Shown here: positions 52,454 through 62,327 of the stretch, in pieces
Layout of the letters: the number at the start of each line of letters is the position of its first letter
Position numbering within the stretch: position 1 is the first letter of the stretch
Source of the DNA: Melioribacteraceae bacterium
Lineage (GTDB): Bacteria > Bacteroidota > Ignavibacteria > Ignavibacteriales > Melioribacteraceae
Assembly (NCBI GenBank): GCA_026417375.1
Contig: JAOADJ010000004.1
Location: 25,177 to 89,176 of the forward strand
Length of the DNA: 64,000 bases
Reading direction: 5' to 3'
Position numbers and translations under genes: made by a program
The notes under the pieces: generated by a model
Told to the model about the DNA's origin: nothing
Databases searched by the model: none
Seen by the model: only the letters and a program-made list of their open reading frames with translations

Positions 52454-53824
52454 ATGATTGATATAAATTTAGATTTAATTAAAAAATATGACCGCCCCGG
52501 TCCAAGATATACAAGTTATCCAACTGCGCCTCAGTTTAATAATTCATTTACATCCGAAAAATTTCTTGATGAAATAATTAGAACAAATAATGAAATTAAT
52601 CCACCCGATTTATCCCTCTATTTTCATATACCATATTGTGATACGCTTTGTTATTTCTGCGGTTGTAATATGATTGTTTCAAGAAACAGAGATAGAATTA
52701 AAGAGTACACAAACAACTTAAAAAATGAAATTGATTTATTAAGATATTATTTAAAGGAAGATAGAAAAGTAGTTCAATTGCATTGGGGTGGCGGAACTCC
52801 GACTCATTTAAATCCTGATGAAATAATTGATTTAAAAAATTTTATTAATAACAACTTTAGTATAGACAATAATTCAGAGCAAGGTTGTGAAATTGATCCA
52901 CGTGGATTAACTCGTCAGCATTTAGAAGCTTTGAGAAGTACTGGTTTTAACAGAATTTCAATGGGCGTTCAGGATTTTAATGAACAAGTTCAGAAAGCTG
53001 TAAACAGAATTCAACCAAAAGAAATGACTTTAGAAGTTATTAATTGGATTCGTGATTTAAAATTTCAAAGCATGAATCTGGATTTAATTTATGGACTTCC
53101 ACATCAAACATTAACTTCATTTGAAAAAACTGTTGATGCAATAATCGAAATTTCACCTGATCGAATTGCAGTTTTTAATTATGCACATGTACCTTGGTTA
53201 AAAAAACATATGGAGTTAATTAAAGCTGAAGATCTACCTAAACCTGAAGAGAAACTTGAAATATTAAAAATGACAATCGAAAAACTAACATCAGCTGGTT
53301 ACATTTTTATTGGTATGGATCATTTTGCAAAACCTAACGATGAATTATCAATTGCATTAAATCAAAAAAAATTATACAGAAATTTTCAGGGTTATAGTAC
53401 ACACTCTGGAACTGATTTATACGCTTTAGGAATTACAAGTATTAGCCAAATTGGTAGATGTTATGCTCAGAATGTTAAAAAAGAAAAAGAATATTATGAA
53501 ATGCTTTCAGAAGGAATATTTCCAATTGAAAGAGGAATATATTTAACTGATGATGATTTATTAAGAAGATATGTAATAACTAAAATAATGTGTGACTTCG
53601 AATTAGATTTTAATGATGTTGAAAATAAATTTCAGATCAATTTCGAAAATTATTTTCAAAGTTCTTTAAATAAATTAAATGAATTTATTGATGATGGTTT
53701 GCTCAATATTTCTAATAGAAAAATAATTGTATCCGATACAGGTAGATTAATGATTAGAAATATCGCAATAAACTTTGATGCATATATTGAAACAAGTTCT
53801 GCTAAATTTTCAAGAACTGTTTAG
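52454..53824 (+). CDS. hemN: Oxygen-independent coproporphyrinogen III oxidase
   Basis: The 456-residue radical SAM enzyme converts coproporphyrinogen III to protoporphyrinogen IX without oxygen. The SAM cluster motif CDTLCYFCGC (CX3CX2C plus the extra Cys of true HemN) follows YFHIPY, and GPRYTSYPTAPQF at the N-terminus is the HemN-specific element that separates it from HemW. GGGTPTHL and the C-terminal HemN_C domain are also seen. It lies seven bases after hemE. The last codons abut the stop of an antisense lipoprotein gene. Confidence 0.96.
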   Translation: MIDINLDLIKKYDRPGPRYTSYPTAPQFNNSFTSEKFLDEIIRTNNEINPPDLSLYFHIPYCDTLCYFCGCNMIVSRNRDRIKEYTNNLKNEIDLLRYYLKEDRKVVQLHWGGGTPTHLNPDEIIDLKNFINNNFSIDNNSEQGCEIDPRGLTRQHLEALRSTGFNRISMGVQDFNEQVQKAVNRIQPKEMTLEVINWIRDLKFQSMNLDLIYGLPHQTLTSFEKTVDAIIEISPDRIAVFNYAHVPWLKKHMELIKAEDLPKPEEKLEILKMTIEKLTSAGYIFIGMDHFAKPNDELSIALNQKKLYRNFQGYSTHSGTDLYALGITSISQIGRCYAQNVKKEKEYYEMLSEGIFPIERGIYLTDDDLLRRYVITKIMCDFELDFNDVENKFQINFENYFQSSLNKLNEFIDDGLLNISNRKIIVSDTGRLMIRNIAINFDAYIETSSAKFSRTV

Positions 53825-54166
53825 TTATTTTTCACCATCATCATCAATACGTAAAGAAGGTACGGCACCATCTAAAACAACGATAGTATATTTTCTGTTT
53901 TTAATTGTTGTGAAATAAATAAATGGTGAAGCACTTTCGCTTTGAAGTGTTGCAGTTGCTTTGTGATAACCTTCTTCTATTTCCTGATATGGTGTTGTTT
54001 GATTTGATCCAACATCATTAATATTAATAGTATTGTTGTTAGCTGTCTTAATTTGAACGTTTGCTTTATTTGTTCTTCTGTTTAACACTCTAATACTTGG
54101 TGGTTCTGAAGAACATGCAGTTATAACAAACAATAAAACAAATATTTTTAACAATATATTTTTCAT
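53825..54166 (-). CDS. Small lipoprotein, DUF4397-like
   Basis: The 113-residue product has a lipoprotein signal (LLFVITACSSEP, Cys18). The mature part is beta-rich (SIRVLNRRTNKANVQIKTANN, YHKATATLQSESASPFIYF, RKYTIVVLDGAVPSLRIDDDG) and resembles DUF4397-type domains, but this is only a visual similarity. It lies on the opposite strand between hemN and hemH, with its stop directly against that of hemN, so it is not part of the heme operon. No function can be proposed. Confidence 0.75.
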   Translation of the reverse strand: MKNILLKIFVLLFVITACSSEPPSIRVLNRRTNKANVQIKTANNNTININDVGSNQTTPYQEIEEGYHKATATLQSESASPFIYFTTIKNRKYTIVVLDGAVPSLRIDDDGEK

Positions 54167-54202
54167 AATAACACCAAATTTTGATTAAAAAATAAATAAT
54201 TT

Positions 54203-55162
54203 ATGATTAACAATAAAATAGCAGTTGTATTACTTAATTTAGGTGGACCGGATTCATTAAATGCTGTTCAACCTTTTCTTTACAATTTATTTTGTGATCC
54301 GGATATTTTTAAAATTCCGGTCGGACAAAAATTATTTGCTAAATTCATTTCAAAATTAAGAGCACCTAAAGTAACTGAGGAATATAAATTAATTGGTGGA
54401 AATTCCCCTATAAATTATTGGACTGAATTACAAAAAGAAAAACTTCAGAATAAATTAAATGATGTTTCAAATAACTTTAAAGTTTTTGTTGCAATGCGTT
54501 ATTGGAATCCATTAATTAAAGATGTTGCTAAAGAAATTGAATCATCAAATTTTGAAAAAGTAATTTTATTACCACTTTATCCACACTATTCAATTACAAC
54601 AACTGGTTCATCCTTCAATGAGTGGCATAGATATTTTAATTCAAATGTTGAATTAATAAAAGTGAATAGTTACCAAAAAAATAAAAAATATATTCAGGCA
54701 ATTAATCAAAGAATTAATGAATCATTAAATCAGTTTGATGAAAAAATCAGAAGTGAAGTTCAACTTGTTTTTAGTGCACATGGAACTCCATTAAGTTTAG
54801 TTAAAAATGGTGATCCATATTTTCACCATATTAATGAAACAGTAAATGAAGTAATGAAATTAAGAAACAATTCTCATGAATATCATTTATGTTTTCAAAG
54901 TAAAGTAGGACCAATGAAATGGTTAGAACCCTCTACTGATAAAATGATTGAAAACTTAGCGAATAAAAACAAAAGACATCTTTTAATAATTCCTATTAGT
55001 TTTGTATCGGATCATATTGAAACTTTATTTGAACTGAATATTGAATACAGACACGTTGCTGAAAAAGTTGGCATTTTAAATTATGTTGTAATGGAAGGAT
55101 TAAATGATTCTGATATTTTTATAGATGCTTTAACTGAACTAGTATTAGATGAACTAAAATAA
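54203..55162 (+). CDS. hemH: Ferrochelatase
   Basis: The 319-residue enzyme inserts ferrous iron into protoporphyrin IX. It shows VLLNLGGPDSLNAVQPFLYNLF at the start, GGNSPINYWTELQ, MRYWNPLIKD, LLPLYPHYSITTTGSSF, the metal-ligand His in FSAHGTPLS and the conserved Glu in FVSDHIETLFEL. Length is typical of bacterial HemH. It follows hemN after the antisense lipoprotein gene, and its own promoter should lie in the 36-base gap or beyond, since the intervening gene is on the other strand. Confidence 0.97.
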   Translation: MINNKIAVVLLNLGGPDSLNAVQPFLYNLFCDPDIFKIPVGQKLFAKFISKLRAPKVTEEYKLIGGNSPINYWTELQKEKLQNKLNDVSNNFKVFVAMRYWNPLIKDVAKEIESSNFEKVILLPLYPHYSITTTGSSFNEWHRYFNSNVELIKVNSYQKNKKYIQAINQRINESLNQFDEKIRSEVQLVFSAHGTPLSLVKNGDPYFHHINETVNEVMKLRNNSHEYHLCFQSKVGPMKWLEPSTDKMIENLANKNKRHLLIIPISFVSDHIETLFELNIEYRHVAEKVGILNYVVMEGLNDSDIFIDALTELVLDELK

Positions 55163-55176
55163 ATTAAAGGTGAAAT

Positions 55177-57276
55177 ATGAAATCAAAATGTTTTTTAATT
55201 CTTTTAATTAGTTTTTCTTTAACAATAATCAAAGCTCAAGAGTTAAATATGAACAATCCGTTTTTTAAAGTTTGGAACACCCCTTTTAATACACCACCTT
55301 TTAGTGAAATTAAAATAAATGATTTCCTTCCTGCATTTGAAGAAGGAATGAAACAACATAAAATCGAAATTGAAAAAATTATAAATAACAATGAAGCTCC
55401 AACATTTAAAAATACAATTGTTGAACTTGAAAAAAGCGGAGCTTTACTTATAAAAGTTGCAAATGTTTTTTACAACCTTAATAACACAATTACTAATGAT
55501 GAAATGCAAAAAATTAATCAGGTAATTGCACCTAAACTTGCAAAACATAATGACGATATAAAATTAAATGTAAAATTATTTGAAAAAGTAAAACAAATTT
55601 ATAATCAAAGAGATAAATTAAATTTAACATCTGAAGAAAAACTTTTACTTGAAAATTATTACTCAGATTTTATTCGTGGTGGAGTAAATCTTTCAGGAGA
55701 TAAAAAAGAAAGATTCAGAAAAATAAATGAAGAACTTTCAATTCTAACTGTAAAATTTGGAGAAAATATTTTAAAGGAAACAAATTCTGTTGGATTAGTA
55801 ATTGAAAACAAAGATGATTTAGTTGGATTACCAGAAACTGTAATACAAGGTGCATTTGAAACCGCAAAATCAAAAGGACTTGAAGGTAAATGGGCTTTTA
55901 CATTACAAAGAGCAAGTTGGACTCCTTTCCTTCAATTTTCTCCTAGAAGAGAATTAAGAGAAAAACTTTTTAAAGCTTATATAAATCGTGGAAATAATAA
56001 TAACGATTATGATACAAAAAATATTTTAAGAAAAATTGCATCATTAAGAGTTGAAAGAGCAAAGTTACTTGGTTTCAAAACTCACTCAGAATTTAAACTT
56101 GAAAAAAACATGGCAAAAAATCCTGATAATGTATTTAAATTCTTAAATGACCTTTGGATTCCAGCAATTAAAAAAGCAAAAAATGAAGCTGAAGAAATGC
56201 AGAAATTAATCTACAAAGAAGGAAATAATTTCAAATTACAACCTTGGGATTGGTGGTATTATGCTGAGAAAGTTAAAAAAGATAAATATGATTTAGATGA
56301 ATCAATGCTTCGACAATATTTTAAATTGGAAAATGTAGTTGCAGGTGTTTTTGAAGTTTCAAATAAATTATATGGTTTACAGTTTGTTGAAAGAAATGAC
56401 ATCGAAAAATATCATCCCGATGTAAAAGTTTTTGAAGTTAAAGAAGCAGATGGTAAACATGTTGGAATTTTATACACAGATTATTTCCCACGCGATAGTA
56501 AAGAAAGTGGTGCATGGTGCAGTGCTTTTAGAGATCAATCAAACCTTGATGGAAATTTTATTGCTCCATTAGTTACAAATTGTGGTAACTTCTCCAAACC
56601 AACAGCAGATAAACCTGCTCTCTTAAGTTTAGATGAAGTTAATACTTTATTTCACGAATTTGGACACGCACTTCATAGTTTGTTGAATGTAACTGTTTAT
56701 CCAAATGGCAAACGTGTTCCGATTGATTTTGTTGAACTTCCATCTCAGATAATGGAAAATTGGGCAACACACCCTGAAGTTTTGAAAATGTATGCTAAAC
56801 ACTATCAAACAAATGAACCCATGCCAGATGAATTAATTAAGAAAATTGAAAATGCGAAATTGTTTAATCAGGGATTCGAAACAGTTGAATATTTAGCAGC
56901 ATCTTTCCTTGATATGTATTGGCACACATTAACTGATTCATCTCAACAAGATGTAATTAGTTTTGAAAAATATGTTTTTAAAAAAATTGGATTAATTCCT
57001 GAAATTGAATCACGTTATCAAAGCACAAACTTTTTACACATTTTTAGTGGTGATGGATATTCATCCGGTTATTATGGTTATATATGGGCTGCTGTTTTAG
57101 ATAACGATGCATTTTCAGCTTTTGAAGAAACAAGTTTGTTCGATAAATCAACTGCAAAAAAATTTAGAACACTATTAGAAAAATCAGGCACAATCGAACC
57201 AATGGAATTATATAAACAATTCCGTGGTCGTGAACCAAAAGTTGATGCACTACTTAAAAATCGTGGATTGAATTAA
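55177..57276 (+). CDS. Exported M3-family metallopeptidase (oligopeptidase A / peptidyl-dipeptidase Dcp-like)
   Basis: The 699-residue protein has a signal peptide (LILLISFSLTIIKAQ) and an M3 catalytic domain with the zinc motif FHEFGHALHSLL (HEXXH) and a downstream Glu in PSQIMENW. The N-terminal NPFFKVWNTPFNTPPFSEIK region and GNFIAPLVTNCGNF are typical of Dcp-like enzymes, which cleave dipeptides from peptide C-termini. Export places it in the periplasm. It sits 15 bases after hemH and six before the protoporphyrinogen oxidase gene, so it is probably co-transcribed, without an obvious link to heme synthesis. Confidence 0.93.
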   Translation: MKSKCFLILLISFSLTIIKAQELNMNNPFFKVWNTPFNTPPFSEIKINDFLPAFEEGMKQHKIEIEKIINNNEAPTFKNTIVELEKSGALLIKVANVFYNLNNTITNDEMQKINQVIAPKLAKHNDDIKLNVKLFEKVKQIYNQRDKLNLTSEEKLLLENYYSDFIRGGVNLSGDKKERFRKINEELSILTVKFGENILKETNSVGLVIENKDDLVGLPETVIQGAFETAKSKGLEGKWAFTLQRASWTPFLQFSPRRELREKLFKAYINRGNNNNDYDTKNILRKIASLRVERAKLLGFKTHSEFKLEKNMAKNPDNVFKFLNDLWIPAIKKAKNEAEEMQKLIYKEGNNFKLQPWDWWYYAEKVKKDKYDLDESMLRQYFKLENVVAGVFEVSNKLYGLQFVERNDIEKYHPDVKVFEVKEADGKHVGILYTDYFPRDSKESGAWCSAFRDQSNLDGNFIAPLVTNCGNFSKPTADKPALLSLDEVNTLFHEFGHALHSLLNVTVYPNGKRVPIDFVELPSQIMENWATHPEVLKMYAKHYQTNEPMPDELIKKIENAKLFNQGFETVEYLAASFLDMYWHTLTDSSQQDVISFEKYVFKKIGLIPEIESRYQSTNFLHIFSGDGYSSGYYGYIWAAVLDNDAFSAFEETSLFDKSTAKKFRTLLEKSGTIEPMELYKQFRGREPKVDALLKNRGLN

Positions 57277-57281
57277 TTAAT

Positions 57282-58643
57282 ATGAAAAAAGTTGTAATTC
57301 TTGGAGCCGGTATTTCGGGTTTATCAACTGCATACTGGTTTAAAAAAAATAATATTGACTTTCTGATTCTTGAAAAAGAAAATCATGTTGGTGGATCAAT
57401 GCAAACAATTTGTAAAGAAGGTTTTCAAATTGATTTTGGTCCAAACAGTGGATTAGAAACTTCACCATTTATTCGCCAGATTGTAGATGATATTGGTTTT
57501 TCAAATGAAATGATTTATGCTAATGATTCAGCAAATAAAAGATATATTTTAAGAAATAATAAATTACATGCTCTTCCAACATCTCCGATTGATTTTATCA
57601 AAACAAAACTTTTTTCGACAAAAGCCAAATTAAGATTGTTTGCTGAACCATTTATAGGAAAATCAAATGACGGATACTATCAAAGCATTGCTGAATTTGT
57701 AAAACGAAGACTTGGAAAAGAGTTTCTTGATTATGCAATTGATCCTTTCGTTAGTGGCGTGTTTGCAGGCGATCCAAATAAGTTAAGTGTAAAATCAGCA
57801 TTTCCAAAACTTTATAGATTAGAAGAAGTTTACGGTGGATTAATTAAAGGATTGATAAAAGGAGCAAAAGAAAGAAAGCAAAGAAATGAGCAATCAAAAC
57901 AAAATGCTAAAATGTTTTCTTTTATTAATGGAATGCAAAGTTTTGCTTATGCAATTTCCGACACAATGAAAGAAAATATTTTTCTAAATACAACTGTAGA
58001 AAAAGTTGAAAAGTTTAATGATAAATGGAAAGTTATTTATAGTATTAAAAATGAAACGAAAGAATTAATAGCTGATTATGTAATTTCAACAATTCCAATT
58101 TATAGCGCTGAAAAAATTTTTGGTCATCTTAATAAAGAATTTAAAAGCCATGCTGAAGAAATTTATTATCCACCAGTAATGGTTTTGTTTTTAGGATATA
58201 ATAAAAACCAAATTGAAAGACCACTTGATGGATTTGGATTTCTGATTCCCTCTTTGGAAAAGAAAAATTATCTCGGTGCAATTTGGAGCTCTACTATTTT
58301 TCAAAATCGTTGTGATGAAACTAAATCTGCTTTTACTTTATTTGTTGGAGGTGCTCGTAATTATTACTTGTTTAATCAGGAAAATGACAAGTTGATTGAA
58401 AGTGTTATCAAAGAGTTTCAAAAAACAATGAAAATTAGTGGTGAGCCGATTCTTATTGAACATAAACTTTGGCATAAAGCTATTCCTCAATATAACCTTG
58501 GATATATTGAACATGAAAATTTCTTCGATAAATTTGAAAAAGAAAATAAAGGAATAATTTTAAGCGGGAATTATCGTGGAGGAATATCTGTTGGCGATTG
58601 TATTAAGAATTCCGAATTAAATTTTAAAAAATGCATTAATTAA
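57282..58643 (+). CDS. hemG: Protoporphyrinogen oxidase, FAD-dependent HemY type
   Basis: The 453-residue flavoprotein begins with the dinucleotide motif VVILGAGISGLSTAYWFKK and EKENHVGGSMQT. It shows IDFGPNSGLETSPFI, the FVSGVFAGDPNKLSVKSAFPKL segment specific for protoporphyrinogen oxidases and the C-terminal FAD-contact ILSGNYRGGISVGDCIKN. It oxidises protoporphyrinogen IX to protoporphyrin IX. The HemY type normally uses oxygen, whereas the coproporphyrinogen step here is oxygen-independent; the acceptor under anoxia is unknown. The gene lies six bases after the M3 peptidase and 53 before hemB. Confidence 0.93.
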   Translation: MKKVVILGAGISGLSTAYWFKKNNIDFLILEKENHVGGSMQTICKEGFQIDFGPNSGLETSPFIRQIVDDIGFSNEMIYANDSANKRYILRNNKLHALPTSPIDFIKTKLFSTKAKLRLFAEPFIGKSNDGYYQSIAEFVKRRLGKEFLDYAIDPFVSGVFAGDPNKLSVKSAFPKLYRLEEVYGGLIKGLIKGAKERKQRNEQSKQNAKMFSFINGMQSFAYAISDTMKENIFLNTTVEKVEKFNDKWKVIYSIKNETKELIADYVISTIPIYSAEKIFGHLNKEFKSHAEEIYYPPVMVLFLGYNKNQIERPLDGFGFLIPSLEKKNYLGAIWSSTIFQNRCDETKSAFTLFVGGARNYYLFNQENDKLIESVIKEFQKTMKISGEPILIEHKLWHKAIPQYNLGYIEHENFFDKFEKENKGIILSGNYRGGISVGDCIKNSELNFKKCIN

Positions 58644-58696
58644 TATTTTGTTTAAAAAACTCACATTGAAAAAAGTTATTAAAAATGGAGAATAAA

Positions 58697-59668
58697 ATGT
58701 CATCATTTCCAACAAAACGCTTACGTCGTTTAAGATATAATCCAATCGTTCGTGATATTGTACGTGAAACTGTTTTGACAAAAAATGATTTAATATATCC
58801 TCTCTTTGTTGTTCCTGGAGAAAAAGTTAAAAATGAGGTTCGTTCAATGCCCGGTGTTTTTCAGATGTCTATTGATGTTATTGTTGAAGAATGTAAAGAA
58901 CTGGTTCAATTAGGAATACCGGCTGTTATTTTATTTGGTATTCCAGAGCATAAAGATGAAGTTGGAAGTGACGCTTATAATCCTAATGGAATTATTCAAA
59001 GAGCAGTAAAAGCAATTAAATCTGAAGTTAAAAATTTGTTAGTTATTACTGATGTATGTTTATGTGAATATACTTCACATGGGCATTGTGGAGTATTAGA
59101 TGGAGAAAAAATATTAAATGATAAAACAGTAGAATTACTTGCAAAAGAAGCATTAACACATGCTAAAGCAGGTGCAGATATTATTGCTCCATCCGATATG
59201 ATGGATGGACGTGTTGCAGCAATTAGAAAAATTCTTGATGAAAATGGATTTGAAGAAATTCCTATTTTAAGTTATGCTGTAAAATATGCATCAGGATATT
59301 ATGGACCATTTAGAGATGCAGCAGAATCAGCACCAGCATTTGGTGATCGTCGTTCTCATCAAATGGATATTGCAAATTCAAATGAAGCACTTCGAGAAGC
59401 TGAAACTGATATTGAAGAAGGATCTGATATGATAATGGTTAAACCAGCGGGTGCTTATCTGGATATTATTTATCGTGTAAAAGAAAAATTTGGTTTGCCA
59501 ACCGCTGCTTATCAGGTTAGTGGTGAATATGCAATGATTAAAGCTGCAGGTAAACTTGCTTGGATAGATGAACAAAGAGTTATGATGGAATCTCTTGTTG
59601 CAATTAAAAGAGCCGGAGCCGATATGATTCTTACTTATTTTGCTAAAGATGTTGCTAAACTTTTATAA
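58697..59668 (+). CDS. hemB: Porphobilinogen synthase (ALA dehydratase)
   Basis: Start at ATG 58697 because GGAG lies six bases upstream, at 58687-58690; that motif is itself part of an earlier ATG at 58685. The 323-residue enzyme condenses two 5-aminolevulinates. Motifs include [15 protein letters not shown], the zinc-type ligand set [13 protein letters not shown], the Schiff-base lysines in [16 protein letters not shown] and [13 protein letters not shown], and DRRSHQMD. The Cys-rich metal site points to a zinc-dependent enzyme. Normal length. Confidence 0.97.
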   Translation: MSSFPTKRLRRLRYNPIVRDIVRETVLTKNDLIYPLFVVPGEKVKNEVRSMPGVFQMSIDVIVEECKELVQLGIPAVILFGIPEHKDEVGSDAYNPNGIIQRAVKAIKSEVKNLLVITDVCLCEYTSHGHCGVLDGEKILNDKTVELLAKEALTHAKAGADIIAPSDMMDGRVAAIRKILDENGFEEIPILSYAVKYASGYYGPFRDAAESAPAFGDRRSHQMDIANSNEALREAETDIEEGSDMIMVKPAGAYLDIIYRVKEKFGLPTAAYQVSGEYAMIKAAGKLAWIDEQRVMMESLVAIKRAGADMILTYFAKDVAKLL

Positions 59669-59675
59669 TAATAAA

Positions 59676-60950
59676 ATGCATTCTAATTTTTCTGATAACG
59701 AAATACATCATAATATAATATCAAATAAGAATAAGTTTAGTTTTAGTGAAACTTTTTCTGCTTTAAAATATAGAAATTACAGATTATGGTTTTGGGGACA
59801 AATGATTTCCCTATTCGGATCATGGATGCAATCAACTGCTCTTGCATTTTTAGTTTTTGAATTAACACATTCACCAGCATATCTTGGTTATGTTGGTTTT
59901 GCTGCTGGTATTCCAGCATGGTTATTTACTTTTTATAGTGGTGTAATTGCTGATAGATACTCAAGAAAAAAAATTATTATCATTACACAGTTCTGGATGA
60001 TGTTTCTTGCATTCTTACTTTCAGCTCTGACATTCACAAATATTATTGAACCGGAAATGATTATTACAATTTCATTTTTATTAGGAATTGGAAATTCTTT
60101 CGAAGCAACTGCACGCCACGCTTTTGTAAATGAACTTGTTGAAAAAGAAGATTTAACAAATGCTATTGCATTAAATTCTACAATGTTTAACACTGCTACT
60201 GCTCTAAGTCCTGCAATAGCTGGAATTATATATGCTTTCTTGGGTCCAGCCTGGTGTTTTACTATTAACGGGATTTCTTTTATTGCAGTTATTTTTAATT
60301 TATTTAAAATGGATATAAAAAAAAGAAATATTATTAATGAAAAAAAATCAGTTTTAAATGAATTGAAAGAAGGCATAATTTATTTAACTAAAAACAAATT
60401 ATTGTTAAAAATTATTTCGATTACTTCAATATTAAGTTTTTTTGGTATGGGATTAGTAACATTATTTCCTGCATGGGCAGTTAAAATTTTGAATGGTAAT
60501 TCTACAACAAATGGTTTTCTTCAGTCTGCCCGTGGTTTTGGAGCTGTATCTTTTGCAATTATTATAGCATCAATTAATAAATATATAATTCGTGGCAAAT
60601 ATTTGGCGGCGAGCACAATTATTCTTCCTACTTTAATTTTTTTATTTTCATTTACAAATAATTTATATGAATCATTATTTATGTTAGTTTTAATTGGTGG
60701 TGTTATAATCTTAATGTACAATCTATCAAATGGATTAATCCAAACAAATGTTGAAGAAAATTACAGAGGAAGAATATTAAGTTTTTATACATTTAGTTTT
60801 TTTGCGTTATATCCATTAGGCGCATTATGGATTGGTATGTTAGCAGAACATTTTGGTATTAGAACATCAATAATCATTAATTCAGCAATCTTATTTTTGT
60901 TTGGAATAATAATTTGGTTTAAAAGCGATAAATTGAAATACACTTCATAA
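59676..60950 (+). CDS. MFS transporter (EntS/MFS_3-like exporter)
   Basis: Start placed at ATG 59676, after the hemB stop; an in-frame ATG at 59640 lies inside hemB. The 424-residue protein has twelve membrane helices and the MFS_3 pattern: ALKYRNYRLWFWGQMISLFGSWMQSTALAFLV, YSGVIADRYSRKKIIIITQ and ATARHAFVNELVEKEDLTNAIALNSTMFNTA. These are typical of EntS-like exporters for siderophores or drugs. Its position between hemB and hemL suggests a possible role with tetrapyrroles or iron, but there is no motif proof. Confidence 0.9.
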   Translation: MHSNFSDNEIHHNIISNKNKFSFSETFSALKYRNYRLWFWGQMISLFGSWMQSTALAFLVFELTHSPAYLGYVGFAAGIPAWLFTFYSGVIADRYSRKKIIIITQFWMMFLAFLLSALTFTNIIEPEMIITISFLLGIGNSFEATARHAFVNELVEKEDLTNAIALNSTMFNTATALSPAIAGIIYAFLGPAWCFTINGISFIAVIFNLFKMDIKKRNIINEKKSVLNELKEGIIYLTKNKLLLKIISITSILSFFGMGLVTLFPAWAVKILNGNSTTNGFLQSARGFGAVSFAIIIASINKYIIRGKYLAASTIILPTLIFLFSFTNNLYESLFMLVLIGGVIILMYNLSNGLIQTNVEENYRGRILSFYTFSFFALYPLGALWIGMLAEHFGIRTSIIINSAILFLFGIIIWFKSDKLKYTS

Positions 60951-60964
60951 TTTTTGGGTGAAAA

Positions 60965-62251
60965 ATGAAAACAGAAAAAAGTAATTTATTATTTGAAGAA
61001 GCAAAAAAAATTATACCGGGTGGAGTTAATTCTCCTGTTCGTGCATTTAAATCTGTTGGTGGTAATCCCATTTTTATGCAATATGGAAATGGTTCAAAAA
61101 TATTTGATGTTGATGGAAATGAATATATCGATTATATAGGAAGTTGGGGACCACATCTGTTTGGGCATAATCCAGCTTTCATTAAAGATGCATTAATTCA
61201 TGCAATTGAAAATGGTACAAGTTTCGGCGCACCAACAGAAATTGAAATACAAATGGCAAAACTTATTTGTGAATTGGTTCCATCAATTGAAATGATTAGA
61301 ATGGTAAATAGTGGAACTGAAGCAACCATGTCTGCAGTGCGTGTAGCTCGCGGTTATACAGGTAAAGATAAAATTATAAAATTTGAAGGTTGTTATCATG
61401 GTCATGGTGATTTCTTTTTAATAAAAGCCGGTAGCGGAGCATTAACATTCGGAGTTCCGACATCTCCGGGCGTTACAAAAGGAAATGCTGCAGATACTTT
61501 AATAGCAGATTTTAATAATATTGATTCTGTTAAAAATTTAATTTCAGCAAATAAAAATGAAATTGCGGCAGTAATAATTGAACCAATTGTTGGTAATATG
61601 GGAACAGTTAAAGCAAAAGAAGATTTTATTAAAGAACTTCGGGAAATTTGTTCTAATGAAAATATTGTTTTGATTTTTGACGAAGTTATGACCGGTTTCA
61701 GATTAGCAAAAGGTGGTGCTCAAGAAATTCTTGGTGTTACACCTGATCTTACAACATTCGGAAAAATTATTGGTGGTGGTTTACCTGTTGGCGCTTATGG
61801 TGGTAAAAAAGAAATTATGGAATTAGTTTCACCAAGTGGTCCTGTTTATCAAGCTGGCACATTAAGTGGAAATCCATTGGCAATGAGTGCTGGTTTAGCA
61901 GCATTAAATTTCATTAAAAATAATCCTGATATTTATAATAAACTTGAAGAAAAAGGAAATTATCTTGAAAACGGAATTAAGGATGGTTTGAAAATTATTG
62001 GTAAAAATTTTCAGGTAAACAGAATTGGTTCAATGATGACTTTGTTTTTTACTGAAGAAGAAGTTGTTGATTATAATAGCGCAATTAAATCCGATACAAA
62101 ACTTTATGCTAAATATTTTCATGAATTGTTAAATAATGGAATTTATTTTCCACCAGCTCAATTCGAAGCATTATTTATTTCTACTGAACATAGCATAAAA
62201 GATTTAGATAAAACAATAGAAGCGAATTTAATTGCATTGAAAAATTTATAA
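60965..62251 (+). CDS. hemL: Glutamate-1-semialdehyde 2,1-aminomutase
   Basis: The 428-residue PLP enzyme converts glutamate 1-semialdehyde to 5-aminolevulinate. It shows IPGGVNSPVRAFKSVGGNP, YIGSWGPHLFGHNP, VNSGTEATMSAVRVARGYTG, the cofactor-binding LIFDEVMTGFRLAKGG and the Schiff-base lysine in TFGKIIGGGLPVGAYGG. Full length. It follows the MFS gene by 14 bases and ends the heme cluster; with hemA it completes the C5 route to ALA. Confidence 0.97.
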   Translation: MKTEKSNLLFEEAKKIIPGGVNSPVRAFKSVGGNPIFMQYGNGSKIFDVDGNEYIDYIGSWGPHLFGHNPAFIKDALIHAIENGTSFGAPTEIEIQMAKLICELVPSIEMIRMVNSGTEATMSAVRVARGYTGKDKIIKFEGCYHGHGDFFLIKAGSGALTFGVPTSPGVTKGNAADTLIADFNNIDSVKNLISANKNEIAAVIIEPIVGNMGTVKAKEDFIKELREICSNENIVLIFDEVMTGFRLAKGGAQEILGVTPDLTTFGKIIGGGLPVGAYGGKKEIMELVSPSGPVYQAGTLSGNPLAMSAGLAALNFIKNNPDIYNKLEEKGNYLENGIKDGLKIIGKNFQVNRIGSMMTLFFTEEEVVDYNSAIKSDTKLYAKYFHELLNNGIYFPPAQFEALFISTEHSIKDLDKTIEANLIALKNL

Positions 62252-62257
62252 TAAAAA

Positions 62258-62287
62258 TCTGGCTCGTTCACCACAAAACGAGCCAGA
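62258..62287 (-). terminator. Rho-independent terminator for the bacteriohemerythrin gene
   Basis: An 11-bp perfect stem (62258-62268 with 62277-62287) and 8-base loop are followed on the minus strand by a T-rich run, so it terminates minus-strand transcription about 40 bases beyond the stop of the bacteriohemerythrin gene. On the plus strand it may also act weakly after hemL. Confidence 0.78.
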
Positions 62288-62327
62288 CCAGAGGGCTTAT
62301 GATTTGCTTATTTCGAGGGTAAAACTT

